NCBI GenBank assembly: GCA_037179385.1
Contig: CM074190.1
Span: 5,718,284 to 5,782,283, forward strand
Direction of reading: 5' to 3'
DNA from: Holothuria scabra
Lineage: Eukaryota > Echinodermata > Holothuroidea > Aspidochirotida > Holothuriidae
DNA: 64,000 nt
The notes below the pieces were generated by a model that was not told the origin of the DNA, made no database searches, and saw only the letters and a program-made list of their open reading frames with translations. Positions within the stretch are counted from its first letter, which is position 1, and every line of letters begins with the position of its first letter. Made by a program: the position numbers and the translations under genes. Below, piece after piece: positions 36,701-48,473 of the stretch.

Positions 36701-39700
36701 AGACACAGTGCACGCGTTCACTTCCACCTCCCATACTTTTGTATAATTCTATGGATTTTCGGGTTTGACATGTACTCACCTTCTTAGTTCCTGCCACAGC
36801 CGTTTTGTTTTGTTGGTCTTCCGTTTCCTTGTGTAGGGTCTTTAAATCAACAAAAGAAATATCGAGTATTTGTATTTTTTCGAAGTTGATATTATGGATA
36901 GTTGCCTTCTGTTATATTCCTCTAAATTACTTCTACGTCATCTATGACGTAGACGTAGCCATAGAGAAAATGAGATGTAAATATTTAAAATTTTACAAAG
37001 GTTGTCAGAAAATACAACCTCAATTGCCAGTGATCTTACTTACATTACACCTATTAAAAGTAATACATAAATATATAAATTTAGATAAAATCACCTCATC
37101 ATTTTCTTGATTTGATACAGTGGTAGGTGACTCAGCCTGATGTACTTCAGACCTATCACGATCCGGTGATGTTGAATTGACATGCCCCTCAGTCTGTCCC
37201 TCATTCTCTGTGTTTGTTTTTATTTCCGTTGGTACAACTGTTGATGATGTTACTCCATTCTCGAGAGAACCGTCCTCAACTTTCTTGGAGTCGTTATTCA
37301 TTGGAAGGGGTGCTGAGTTAGTTGTAATGGGAGGTGTTTGACTAAAAATATTTTCTAATACATCTTCTATTGGTGGAGGTTCGTGTGAAGATATCTTCGA
37401 CATCTGAATAATGTCGTCTTTTAGGATTTCGTGTTCTTTACTGTTTGCGTTAATATGTGAAGACGTTTCCTCGTCTTGTCTCTCCGACAACTTGGAATTT
37501 GCTGCCTTCGGTTTAGGGGCCACGGGTGGCTTTACTCTTACAATCTGAACGTACATTGGAAAAACATAGGTTAACCAAACATGTGATGACATGGATCTGC
37601 ATAATAAAAGCATATATATGAACAAGCATAGGAGTACGAGGGGTAATTTTCTACGAGTGAGCAAGAGCATGTTTTTCGAATAATGTCACCATTTAACATG
37701 TTTTGCCCATGTTTTACAAATGCTTTTTCCCGAATTGGGAACGCGAGTGCCCCTTGCACCAACGCTTCGTACGCCTATGTGAACAAGCAATTACGGATTA
37801 CATCAGTCTGTTCATTTTGGTGTAGCTGTGTGTTTTAACTTCATTAGAAGTAGTAAGTTGCTGAGGTAAACATGTTTTAGAACACCCCTGGAACATAAAA
37901 GAAATATCTATAAACAGTGCTAACTTTGTTTCATTCACAATAAAATTGTTTACATTTATAAACATTGTTACAGACAACTTGAAAGCATTTCAATATACAC
38001 AGAAAAATCAATATTTAACAAGTCGCAAACTAAACCAATGAATTCTTTCATTACGGTAAGAGAAGTGGATATATATTCCGTGCTTTAATTAGTAGAGAAC
38101 GTAAATTTGGATACACAGTTAGTTGTTTTGTTTCACATTTGTTTGATTTTGGGGTCTCGTTGGAGAATATAAAAGAGGTTAAAAGAGGTTAAAAGAGGTT
38201 GACTGAACGCCTTTAAAAGAATTCGGTAAGAAGAAGAGAGGCAGACATTAGAAATTTTACCAAGGTTGGAAGGTGTAACAATTACATTATACTTGTGATG
38301 AAATAAATGAACATATGAGTGAAGAAAGTATATCACCTTATCCATCCGTTGGTTGAATGCACTAGGTGTTGTTGTCTGAGACACGTTCGAAATAGCAGGT
38401 TCACTATTTGTTGAAACAGATGTTGAATTAATGTAAACTGTTGGTCCTTCTTTCTGTGTGTTTTGCTCTATTTTCCTTGGTTGAACTTGTGGTGAATCTA
38501 CTCCATTCCCAAAAGAGTAATTGTCCCTAACTTTCTTACAGTCGTTATTTGTTGAAAGAGAGGCTGATTTAGTTGTGATGGAAGGTGATTTACCTTCTGA
38601 TACAACTTCTTTTGGAAGATGACTTTGTGAAGGAGTCTCTGGAGCCTTATCAATAAGATACATAACTGTATCGGATTCTTTGCTAATCGGTTTATTGTCC
38701 CGTGATTTATTCGTTGACATTCCTCCCTCTTGTTCCAGAGACAATTTGAAATTTACAGTCTTCGGTTTAGGAGCTACAGGTGGCCCTACTCCTCCCTTCT
38801 GCAAGAAATAAGAGAAACATTGATTGACAAAACATGAGAAGAGGCTGTCTAAAGTATTTGGGAACCACCTGTAAGGAAATTGCCGTAACACAAGACATGT
38901 ATATAAACAGTGCTTGATGTGATTTTGTTGCATTACATTGATAGGTTGTAAGATATCGTTGCAAATAAGTATTTCAGTACACAGAAATAGATATTCATGG
39001 AAACTTATTTTGCCACAACACAGAGCGAGTATTATACGGCAATGTGCTCGTATTGAACGTGCTTTAAAAGTTTAAGAAACTCATTGAATTTGTCACTGTT
39101 TCGTCTTACTCCTTTTATATGGAATGTTACACTCACAAAAACTTTTCCTTCCAAAACGTCCTCATTACCCTTTTGATTACTGGAATCATTGTGACGTGTC
39201 TAATTTGAGTGGTGTAAACACGTCACATACAATTTTCTATTTAACTGAAACAAAGGTATGTAAATATTGCTATTGATTCACGATGACTCCTAGAAAGCAC
39301 AGGGTTGATTGTGAAATAATTCAATATTGAACCAGGGAGCTGCTATTGACAGATCCCTGGTTAAACTGCTTTCAGGAAAGTTAGACAGTTGAATATTGAA
39401 AATTTTATAGGCCTATAAGATCAGGAGAATGAAGGGTTGCACGACAAATGGTATCCAATGATTCATCCAAAATGTTGAGAAAATGTTCAGTTTGAGAAGA
39501 AGACCGTAATCATTTTATTGTCGGCACTATTAAAAGCGCTCAGGAACGTTTGTCTGAAGTGTTGAAATTAATTACATTCCAATTAAAAATCTTTATCACA
39601 TAAATTTGGAAAATGAAATTGCAATTTCGTTTTATCACCTAATAATGAACCAGTTTAGGGCTGTTACTGCCCATTTGCTATGAGTGCTTTCTATACTCCT

Positions 39701-42125
39701 ACAAAGAGACAGGTACGTTGTGCGCTTTCTGATGTTGTTGAGACGTTGGCTCATTGAAAAATCGCATTCCCTTGTAACCTTTGACCTTTAGACCACAACT
39801 ATAACTCATAATTTGCTAATTGTGAACAAACCTTTTCCTTGTGTTCATATGAAGCCGCGGGTGATGTCACAAACCTGACGCAATTTTCGACTTCCTTCAG
39901 TCTGGTGCTTGTGGTTGGAGAAACTGACAGGCTCTCGTTATACATCTTCTGCTGTTGTTTTGTAGTTTGTCCCCTTGGTTTCGTCCAAACTGGCCCTTCT
40001 AGCTTTTTCAAAAGCTTAAACTTTTTTGTTGTTGCTATGACATTTTCTGAGGGTAATAATTGTGTTTGATCGATGAACATTTCTGACTCTTTTCTGCGTT
40101 GTCCGTTCATCAGTATGTCAGGTGTCAACATCTTTTCATTTTCATTTTGAGGTAATGTAGACTTCTTTATCTTTGGCTTGGGTAGCACGGGTGGACCACA
40201 CCTCTTTGTCTAAGGAATCGAAGAAGAAAACATGAAAAATCCTGCGGAATCCTCAAAAAAAATTTACCGACTAAAATACTAATACGAAGTTACACCCTGA
40301 TTTGGGGTGGAAATAAAACAGACACTAGCTAAGTGAATGTTTTCTTAACCGTACACATTATAAATGCAAACTCTTGACGTAGTGCAACGTCATTTTTAGA
40401 GTAAACGATTGTTTTGGAAAATAGAATGTTTATCGTGCTTGAGTTTTAATCATTATTTGATGCATGCTGCTATTAATAGAATTCACGAAATTCAGACTTG
40501 GAGGTTTGATGAGAAAACACTAATCCCTAAATGAATCAAAATTTTGTAACTCACCATTAAACTTCATTATTTGTACAGTGTGCAACAAGCCAGAAGTAGT
40601 CTAATTAGTTGTTAATGCATAGCAATAAAGTCTAGGTCAAATTTCCCATTACTTTTCAATATAACCCCTCCCCCATTCATTGTTTGTATCCCGCTAAAAC
40701 AAAATCGGACTCAATCTTTATTTTAACTTATGAGGTGACTTAACGGGATAAATTAAGATCGAATTGAACTGTCCTCTGTGGGCAGGGGGGTGCAGAATAT
40801 GCTCATGGTATTTGCCGAATGTCGTAAGAGGCGACTAAAGGGAAACCAAATTTGAACTTGAACCATACTGATAAATAGGTTTAAACTTTAAACTTTTTAT
40901 CGAGTTGACTGAATTAATATAACAGATTAATCGTGTTGGTGTGACGTTAAATCCCATCTAACTTACTTTCTTCTTACGAATATTCTATTAAATTTCTTTC
41001 GTGTCAGAACTGTCGCACGGCACAATGTTATGTCGCTTTCAATACCAAGACGCATGTTCTTGTTGCAAAGAACAAATATCCTGATTCAATAAAAATCTGG
41101 GAGTGGATTACGTTTTTGATGCCATGGAGGTACTGCCGTAATACATCCATCGTAATGGTGACCATTTTATGCCTACTAGCAGTAGATAAACACTGTAAAA
41201 CACACGTTGTTAAGCTATACGATACCTTTATAAAGGGGTCAATCCAAATCTAGAGTCTAGGTCAAGACACAATTCACCGGGACATGTGCTCTTCTCAACA
41301 TCATAGTCCGCGCGGCTAACAACATGGTAAAATCTAGGTTACAAATGTTTTTACGTAATATAGCACTATAGACCGATCAGTAACCACGTGGACAAATTTC
41401 ATTTCATTTCATTTATTTGTTTTTCCACAATATTCGATAGTAATTGGTACAATACACAGAAACAAAAGCAGAATGTTACATGAAATCAATAATATTGTGA
41501 AGGGAAGCACTCTAAAAAACCCATAGGGTTTGTCGAGTAGAGTGCTCCCAGGAAACAGAAAAAGAAACAGAAAAGAACTAGGATAGTACAAACTAAAAAA
41601 GTATAAGAGGACAGGATATAACAAAACAAAGAGAAAACACATAGATCAAGAATACCTGTCCAAAGTCACACCCTCAATCCCTCCCTAAATAGATTTAGAA
41701 ATTTGCTAGCATGACGGTCCAATTGTTGAAAATCTTGACGTCTGCAGGCACCACATAGGCCTATGCACCGCAGGAACAATGCTTTACTAACAGAATCATA
41801 CAACAATTACGGACTCACCGGCTGCGGCGACTAACACCCCTGAATTTCATTCCCATGAAGAATGAGGATAAATCCATTTTCAAAATGTGTTTAAAAATGA
41901 AGGTTAGAGTTGGAAGAAAACTTATAGTTATGTAGACCAGATACATTTTTCATGTTCGTTTAAAATCCTGTGTCAGAATTGCACAAGAAAGGTTGAAAAG
42001 TTTTGGTTTTAAGCGTGTGGCCTTTTTCCAAAAACTAATTTACATTTAGAAGTATTCTTAGTGAACACCAAAATCAAAGAAAATCAACGACTTACCATTT
42101 CATTAGTTCTGGAATTAGCTTCCAT
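33398..42125 (-). CDS. Gene 3 (span of seven inferred exons): repeated PPV.PKPK exons plus divergent GIMAP-like domain
   Basis: Inferred join: 42125-42096, 40209-39832, 38798-38337, 37544-37095, 36839-36780, 34968-34540, 33703-33398, about 704 residues. A 10-codon start exon is followed by three long exons, each opening with a proline/lysine motif (GPPVLPKPK, GPPVAPKPK, KPPVAPKPK). These resemble SH3-domain ligands and could recruit an adaptor. The domain has VVIIGLHEKSGGQMFQKLF, VFASPPQYAVYSL, the box FIVVFDANFVRFSSDVK, and LVILNSDDVIGEGT. The Ser/Thr-rich middle is predicted disordered. An AATAAA on the minus strand (33384-33379) lies 13 bases after the stop. This is the most complete model in the window: start codon, exon frames and poly(A) signal agree. 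Confidence 0.8.
34540..34968 (-). CDS. Gene 3 penultimate exon: first half of the GIMAP-like domain
   Basis: The donor GAG|GTATGT is clear. The acceptor GGGTGAAG before GTT CCC was chosen for phase 0 and for length agreement with paralogues (143 codons); TTCCCAG eight bases on is an alternative. The reading includes RNFQERYVYCMT, EVEMNVVIIGLHEKSGGQMF, YMPGEVAVTVFASPPQYAVY and RCFIVVFDANFVRFSSDVKQ. Confidence 0.83.
35040..35220. repeat. ATGTTTAG-type palindromic repeat block in gene 3 intron
   Basis: ACATGTTTAGCAATGAGACG, CGTTTTAAAACGAAATG and the end AATTCCTTAACACC, then TTTTTAAAGTATG, match the blocks at 1751-2065 and 33080-33315. Confidence 0.55.
36780..36839 (-). CDS. Gene 3 small exon (20 codons)
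   Basis: TTGATTTAAAG precedes ACC CTA CAC, and a consensus donor AAG|GTGAGT ends 60 bp reading TLHKETEDQQNKTAVAGTKK. It resembles in size and charge the 21-codon linker exon before the domain in gene 1. The acceptor is pyrimidine-poor, so the exon is less certain than its neighbours. Confidence 0.5.
37095..37544 (-). CDS. Gene 3 PPVAPKPK cassette exon (150 codons)
   Basis: The acceptor AATGTACGTTCAG and donor GAG|GTGATT enclose 450 bp. It starts IVRVKPPVAPKPKAANSKLS and is then Ser/Thr/Asn-rich (SHEPPPIEDVLENIFSQTPP, ITTNSAPLPMNNDSKKVEDG) to QENDE. It is clearly paralogous to 38337-38798: PPVAPKPK, ITT.SA.L..NND.KKV and NGV line up. The first 25 codons may be the functional SH3-ligand part. 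Confidence 0.8.
37545..38336. other. Gene 3 intron, nothing further recognised
   Basis: This intron separates the two sister PKPK exons. Apart from short T- and A-rich words and a triple GTTAAAAGAG at about 38177-38200, no repeat or extra exon was identified. Confidence 0.4.
38337..38798 (-). CDS. Gene 3 PPVAPKPK cassette exon (154 codons)
   Basis: The acceptor TTATTTCTTGCAG and donor AAG|GTGATA enclose 462 bp. It starts KGGVGPPVAPKPKTVNFKLS and goes on SITTKSASLSTNNDCKKVRD and NYSFGNGVDSPQVQPRKIEQ to QRMDK. It is the tandem sister of 37095-37544. Confidence 0.8.
39832..40209 (-). CDS. Gene 3 PPVLPKPK exon (126 codons)
   Basis: The acceptor CGATTCCTTAG and donor AAG|GTTTGT enclose 378 bp. 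It starts TKRCGPPVLPKPKIKKSTLP and continues with Lys/Glu/Gln-rich sequence (FKLLKKLEGPVWTKPRGQTT) to AASYEHKEK. It shares only the first motif with the next two exons, so it is an older or more diverged copy. Confidence 0.75.
40768..40980 (+). mobile_element. SINE-like element, copy 2
   Basis: GGGCAGGGGGGTGCAGAATA followed by GTCGTAAGAGGCGACTAAAG matches 3704-3890. A GTGACGTTAAATCCC word near the end is common at SINE 3' ends in invertebrates. It lies in the first intron of gene 3. Confidence 0.6.
42096..42125 (-). CDS. Gene 3 start exon (10 codons)
   Basis: ATG at 42125 opens MEANSRTNEM and a consensus donor ATG|GTAAG follows in phase 0. The context AAAATGG is acceptable for initiation. 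No acceptor-like sequence lies directly before it, which fits a first coding exon. Confidence 0.7.
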
Positions 42126-45100
42126 TTTCAGCGCTTATATGACTGGATTTCTTCAGCCGACAGCAGTTCACGAAAGTCTTTGGAGGTTTACGTTTAAAAT
42201 ATTACATCTCCGTTAGCTAACTGTGGAAGGTTATAACAACCTGACAAATAAAAGCAGTATAAGCGAGCTTCGAGCAATCAATTATCTCATGCAAATGGAT
42301 ACCTGCCAGCTCGTGCTGCAATACATGTATTACGTCTGGTTCATTGAAAGAATGAGTCACTTAGGTGCCTGCGCTGAACACCAGGGTTTGGAATATACCT
42401 TGGTTGAATAACCACTATATTGTTCTGTAAATGAACTTAACCTTTTGCATTCAAAATTAGCCCGTTCTTTGATGTTAAATTCCGTACTCTAAAAATACGA
42501 TATTATTTTAGTTTCCGAGTAGTTTCGGTGCGTAGTGAATAAAAGTAGGTTTCATTTAGAGAAGAAACCTATGCATTGTTGTGGACTCTCTCTCCCATCT
42601 CCCCCCGTCAGCCCGCTAGTCCATGGTTTGACCGGGCTCGAATTCGAGCCAGAAAAGGAGCTCTGGAAATAATGCAGCCACAGTATAAGGTAGCCACAGT
42701 ATTTGTTCTTTGAAGAATCGATTTACTTAAAGTCCTGGTGAAATGATATGACAAAGATGGGTCTTTGATACAAAAATCATTGAAAATCCCCAAAATAGTC
42801 AACATTTCAATCAAAATTCATTGCAAAATGACCAATGTACAGGATAAGTTTAGGTTTGCACTTGTTCATGCATAAAGCCTACACATGAGCTAAATATGCA
42901 AATAATGTGATGTCAGGAGAGGAATATATCATATAAGTCTAATGTTATCCTTAGTTTTTTTCACAAGTTTTAAGTATGGAGAGTACTAACATCATTTCCT
43001 GAGAGTTCACTTTGGAAGTTTTAATTGTGTCCTTGCAAACCATCAGCATTACTTACTATCAATTTGATAAGTAATTAAGAGACAATTAGACAATTAATTA
43101 AGGGTTAAACAAAAGAAATGTTAACACTGTGCGAAAATTCCATATCATTTTTTTTTTTTTTTGGATAGGAAACAATAAGACTACAGGAAGTTTCAAACTT
43201 TGAAGAGGTATATCTTAAGAACCGAAAAAGGTATAATTTTTACAGTTTTTTTTTCTTTTTATTTTTTCTTTCATTGGAGCATTTTGCTGTAATGTCATCA
43301 TACCTTTGTAGTGAACTAATACCAGTTGTCCAGGAGGTCACACGAAAGGACTGGGCTCTTTAAATTTAAAAAGTATTTTACTATGAAAAATCCTTAAAAG
43401 TTTGTTCAATAAACCATCTCTTTCTTACGATACATGACACATGAACCAGGTTCACTGAAGTTCACCTATCTCATGGTTAACGGAGTTAGAATGAGACCGA
43501 AAGCTATATTTTTCTGACGGAGTGGAGTTGGTTTAACTCGACTGGCGACCTTACAACGACATGTTTATATTACCATAATTGTGGATGTTACTTGAAAAGT
43601 TAAGTCTTTCTTTGAGTTTGTCATTAAGCGTTGACGGGGGCTCTGCTTTACCGGCGTAAGATATACAGTCACATAGTTCCCCTTATCAACCCTTTTTTTT
43701 AATCTTCAGATATTGATAGCGCGACATACCGTACAAAATATTAATTTGATAATAAAGTCTGAACCCCTTTCTGTTTTTCGAAGTTAGTGCCAAAAGAGTA
43801 GCTTTGAAAATAATTTTAGAAACGTTGCAATACCGACTTTTAAAATCACCTTAAGCTATCAAGGAAGCCCGACATTTTTCTAAGCGCTCTTCGGATTGAG
43901 GAGGCTCACCAAATATTGTAAACGACAACATAAAATGACGTCAGAAGTATTCCTTTTTAGATTATGAAGACATATGGAACTAACAAATATTTCGCGGTTA
44001 TACTTATTCCTAAACAAAAAACAATCTATGATCTAAGCGTAAGTCTACAACAGTTACTGTAGTACAAATGGGTGAGTTTATGCTATAAGGACTTATGCGT
44101 TTCGCGAAATCTTTTGCGACTTGCTGATTATCACACAAAACCCCAAATGCATTCATGCAGTTGTAACTTTTTGTACTGAACTTTGTTTTGAGTTTAACAA
44201 TACTTAAAAAAGCTATTTCAGAAATGTGATGTTTCGTTTCTACACAATGAAGTTTGGCTTAGTCGCTTAGTGGCAAATCCTGTTTCACTTCAATGAATAG
44301 ATATACCTAATGAGGATATAGTGAAACAAGGTTTACATTTTCTGAGAATCAGTTGAATTGTATTTATTTACCCTAGGAAATTTTGGTCTATTTGCGAAAA
44401 GGTTGCAAATTTGACTCAAATGACGCAGCTTATAAATATTGTTTCCTATCTTACAAATACTAAAACCTCTCATCAATCTTTTAGTGCATCGCATATTTGC
44501 AAGCACAATGAGACCTGTTTCTTTATTTTTTAAGTTTTATGAAACTTAGTACGCGGGATTTAAATGCCAAACAGGTTTTAATCATGACAAAACGTCCAGC
44601 GTCCAATACTATATTTCTTTCCGTAAATGAAAATTAAAATTAGTGCTACTTTAAACAACTGCACGTTTTCAAAGTCTTCAAATTCTGTCTACATTTTAAG
44701 CTTTTTTGAACAAAATACTCATTAAACGTCAGGTCATGCTATCCTATGCTGTCTTAAAATAATTTCAAACTACAACAGACATTTTTTTTTTGCATTGCGT
44801 AACCAACAGAGTGATTGATCAGGGAACCTAGGTAGCATGTAAAGTTCTATCAAAAAGCGAGAAACTTCTACAGGCAGAGTAGCTTTTATATTACTACTGA
44901 CCTTTCAAGACTCATCATCAATGTACACTCTTTTTTAAAGTGCTGTAATTTTTGTACGAACTTCGCACAAAGCTGTGTAACCCTAATTTGCTTATAATTG
45001 TTCAATTGTAAAGATGTCAGGAAACACTATATTTTTATATGAGACGGTGCGTGATTACAAATTTCCCCACAGTCCCCCACCGTGGTTCGAACATACCAGT

Positions 45101-46870
45101 ATATCTTTTGACACTGACAGGTTCGATCGTGGAGTTAGACCACCATATCTTGGTGCAACTCTGAATCCTCCCCGACCCGGATTTGATAAGCTTTGAGATA
45201 CCGACAAGACGCGCACTTCTCCAAACACCCATAGAAAATAACGATTTCTTAATTCATTTCCTTCCATTTCATTCATTCAGCCTGACATTCATTTTATACC
45301 CTTTCCTTTATTCATTCTCGTTCACTCCCTCCATTCATTCTAATTTATTCATCCAGTGCCATCTTAAGATCCTCCCATGAAATTGTTCAGTCGTTACTAC
45401 TTTGTTCAATCTATTCATTCATACCTCCTTGTAACCGTTCATTTTTGCCAAAATTTCTTTCACGGATAGAGAAGTACGCTGATAAAACGTATGACAGTGA
45501 AATCCTAGACAACAAAAAGCTGATCATACAAAATGTGGAACCTTTAACAATGTTTGTCTAACACATTTAGCAAACTTATATAACAACACCCTGTTGGCAT
45601 GAAAAAGTACGCCCTAGAAAACAAAACACTTGGAATTAATTGGAACTTTTCTTAATCTCAGGCAAGCTTTAGGGCGAATCTGGCCTCTTGCCCATGGAAG
45701 AAATATGAAAACGGGGCACCAACAAGTGCTAAAGATACAATAATGCATTTTTCTCATAGGACTCAGGAAGGCGCATTTTCCTTTTATCTGGGATGTTCTA
45801 CATTTGTCATAAGATTAACTTCCCCCAGTTGTCTGGGATGTCTGTTGTTTTAGTTATCATATTTACACAGTTCATTTTCGGGGAAGTGACCATGACACCT
45901 CCCCCCCCCCCCCCCCAAAAAAAAAAGAATTCAAGTAAGGGTTGACGCAAATGCTTACTCATCACTTAACTTCACGCAAGTTATTATTACTTCGTTTTCA
46001 TGTAGTAACTTTACTTTGTGATATTCATTTCATCAAAGTGGGTGTTTTATTCCCATCGTCTCACACAGTACAAGCCGCACATGGAGATCGTGTTTTGTGC
46101 TGCACAAGTTACACATATGTAAGGGACGGTGTAAAGGTTTGAACCAACCATTATGATTTTCCCTCATTATTGTACAAAAATTGTAAAATAGCCAACTATA
46201 ATTTCAGGGAAGTGTGCTTAAAATGTAACGTGTTATATTTCTTCAAAAATTAGTTTTGTTGTTGTTGTTTTTTTTTTCTTCTTCTTCTTTCTTTTTTTTG
46301 TTTTTTTTTTGTTTTTTGTTTTTTTGCTCAATTGTTCTTAGGGTGTAAGAATGGATGGGAAACTTTCCTTAACCATTTTTATAGTACCATTATTTTCAGC
46401 ATGTTACATTTTAGGCAAAAATGATAAAATGTCTGTGCTGAAAGTGTGGCCACTGGAATAAGACACAAATGCGTGGTATTTCAACAACAGGAGAAACTGA
46501 TTTCTGTCGGCAGCTAACAGGTTTTCAAAAAAGATTTTCAAAGAATTATAATTTAATATGTCCTCACTGATATAACAAGAAGTCAGTCTTATGACTGTTG
46601 TGTGATGAATTAAAACTCTGAAACAGCCTCAAGATTTGAATTATAACATTCGTCTGTATTTAAGCAATTTGCTCATCTGTTTAATGATCGTTAACCAAGA
46701 TATAACCAGACCATAAGAGAGGTGTAATTTAAAATCAATCATATGGATGGGTCGGGTCAATCGGGTCGAGTCGAGCCGACCTCGACATTTCTTTTTCCAG
46801 TTGGGGCTCACTTGCTTGTTTCCATACTCCATTGTTTTGCTGAGCACCAAGCACTATAGCAGTAAGTGCC

Positions 46871-46902
<32 letters not shown>

Positions 46903-47040
46903 AAGGAACGTTTTATTTCAGCCTTCAAGTACACATATGCAAAAAAGTATTTACAGAGTTTGAGAAATGACTATAATGCTTTAATTATATCTTGATACAG
47001 AACAAAGGTTGAAATGTAAATAAAATATATACAAATACGG

Positions 47041-47287
47041 TCTTAAAAAGTTGGTTGAAAAAATTCACCAACACTGGTCACGTATGTCAAATACATGAAA
47101 TTGGGTTGAAAAGTTTTCCCCAACATGTGTTGTTTATCTGGCTATCCCACAGGCTGGTTACCCAATTAAGTGGTAAAAACCTCTTGGATAACCCATTAAT
47201 CAACAGTTATTGGGTAAACTTTACCCAATTTCAGGTATTTGACATACGTGACCAGTGTTGGTAAGTTTTTTTAACCAATTTTTTAGA
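47041..47287. mobile_element. Foldback MITE with long palindromic arms
   Basis: The left arm CACCAACACTGGTCACGTAT plus GTCAAATAC is the reverse complement of GTATTTGACATACGTGACCA plus GTGTTGG on the right. The outer arms are TCTTAAAAAGTTGGTT and AACCAATTTTTTAGA. The arms cover about 95 bp each, around a core of TTGGGTAA/TTACCCAA words. Confidence 0.85.
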
Positions 47288-47459
47288 GTGTTATATTTAC
47301 AGTGATTAAATTAACTTAACGCACTTACTTGTAAACCATAACTGAAATTACATTTAGATACTAATTACCGCAGTTGTCCGGAAGGAACACTGTCATTTTA
47401 GATTATTATGGCAGCCACCATTTTAGATTATTATTTTAGATTTATTATTTTTAAAAACT

Positions 47460-47535
47460 TCTGTATGACCCGGCTAGGACTTGAACTCCCGACCTCCCAA
47501 CTGCAAGCTAAATCACTTCAACATGCAGTCGGTCT
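47460..47535 (-). repeat. tRNA-like fragment, probably SINE-derived
   Basis: On the minus strand AGCTTGCAGTTGGGAGGTCG then GGAGTTCAAGTCCTAGCCGG has the look of an anticodon arm and T arm with a B-box-like GAGTTCAAGTCC. Stems are too poor and the 5' half too unclear for a working tRNA. Confidence 0.4.
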
Positions 47536-48202
47536 TAGGTTGGGAAGGGAATAATTATAAAATAGTGGTATTTAGTCAATTAAGGTACTGATTGTTATCG
47601 TTTTTTGTTACAATGGCTTCTGTTTTTATGGGAATTATCTTCGCTGTTAAACTACAAAAGGTTTTTGTTTTTCCATTCACGTTTTTTCTATATTCCCTCT
47701 GACTGTATTATTTTAAGTAGATGCGCACTGTTTGACAAAGTGTTTCTTGATTGGGTATTGGTTTTGTATTGTATCGATTGCTTTCTTTGTTCGGGTTAGG
47801 GATTAGGGTGATCGTTAGCCAGTTAGGAAATTTCTTATTAAACAGTGGGCATCGCCCCATTATTTTCATAACGTAGAAAACGAAAAAGTAATGCAATGAA
47901 TGAAATGAATACACCTGCAGACGTGCAGACGATCACACACCCTTTCCCGTATTAAGCAGACCGTGCACATTTAAACATTTCACCCTCGCACCATGCATCG
48001 GTTGTTCATTACACATTTTACTCCACGAATATCATCATCTTTCGCCGACATGTTGTTCTTAATGATCCTCTTTGGACTCCAACTTCATGAATCTCTACGT
48101 TACTGTCCTCTTTGAAATTGATTCGTAGTTTGCAAGTAAAAAATTAACTTTTTTGCAGTTTTAGATGCAATTTCAAATTTTCAAAAAAGCACGATTGAAA
48201 GC

Positions 48203-48473
48203 GCCTTTAAGGGCAGGAGCAGTCATCCCAAATTGAAGAACTTTAGTAGGCTGTCCAGTTTTATGATTGGCTGTTGGGAGTCATGTGACAATGTTTTTGT
48301 CTCTTCAGATGTGAAATTTACCAGAAATAACTGCTTGGCTTACCTTGAATATGCAATAGTAAAGTCATAAAATGTAATTACAGATGCTTTGAAGAGAAAT
48401 AAGATGAAAATTGAGTTATATAGCTTTTTCTTCAAAATAAATTTTGGGGGACTGTTCTTTACCTTTAAAAAGG
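48203..48473 (+). mobile_element. CCTTTAA-ended MITE, copy 1
   Basis: The ends CCTTTAAGGGCAGGAGCAGT and GGGGGACTGTTCTTTACCTT then TAAAAAGG are imperfect inverted repeats. The whole block is related, in opposite orientation, to 51515-51782 (GTCATGTGACAAT, CAGAAATAA..., TTACCTTGAATA). Confidence 0.7.

Noticed and set aside
37571..37762. Minus-strand frames overlapping the PKPK exon of gene 3 at its 5' side
   Set aside because: They read through the splice acceptor at 37545 into intron sequence and have no counterpart before the sister exon.
41395..41660. Minus-strand frame with STLLDKPYGFF
   Set aside because: This resembles a known type of untranslated 3' tail of invertebrate retroelements rather than a gene, but evidence was too thin to annotate.
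45899..45927. C17/A11 junction as a possible regulatory switch
   Set aside because: It is a simple homopolymer junction; similar C runs at 12515 and 16491 have no shared context.
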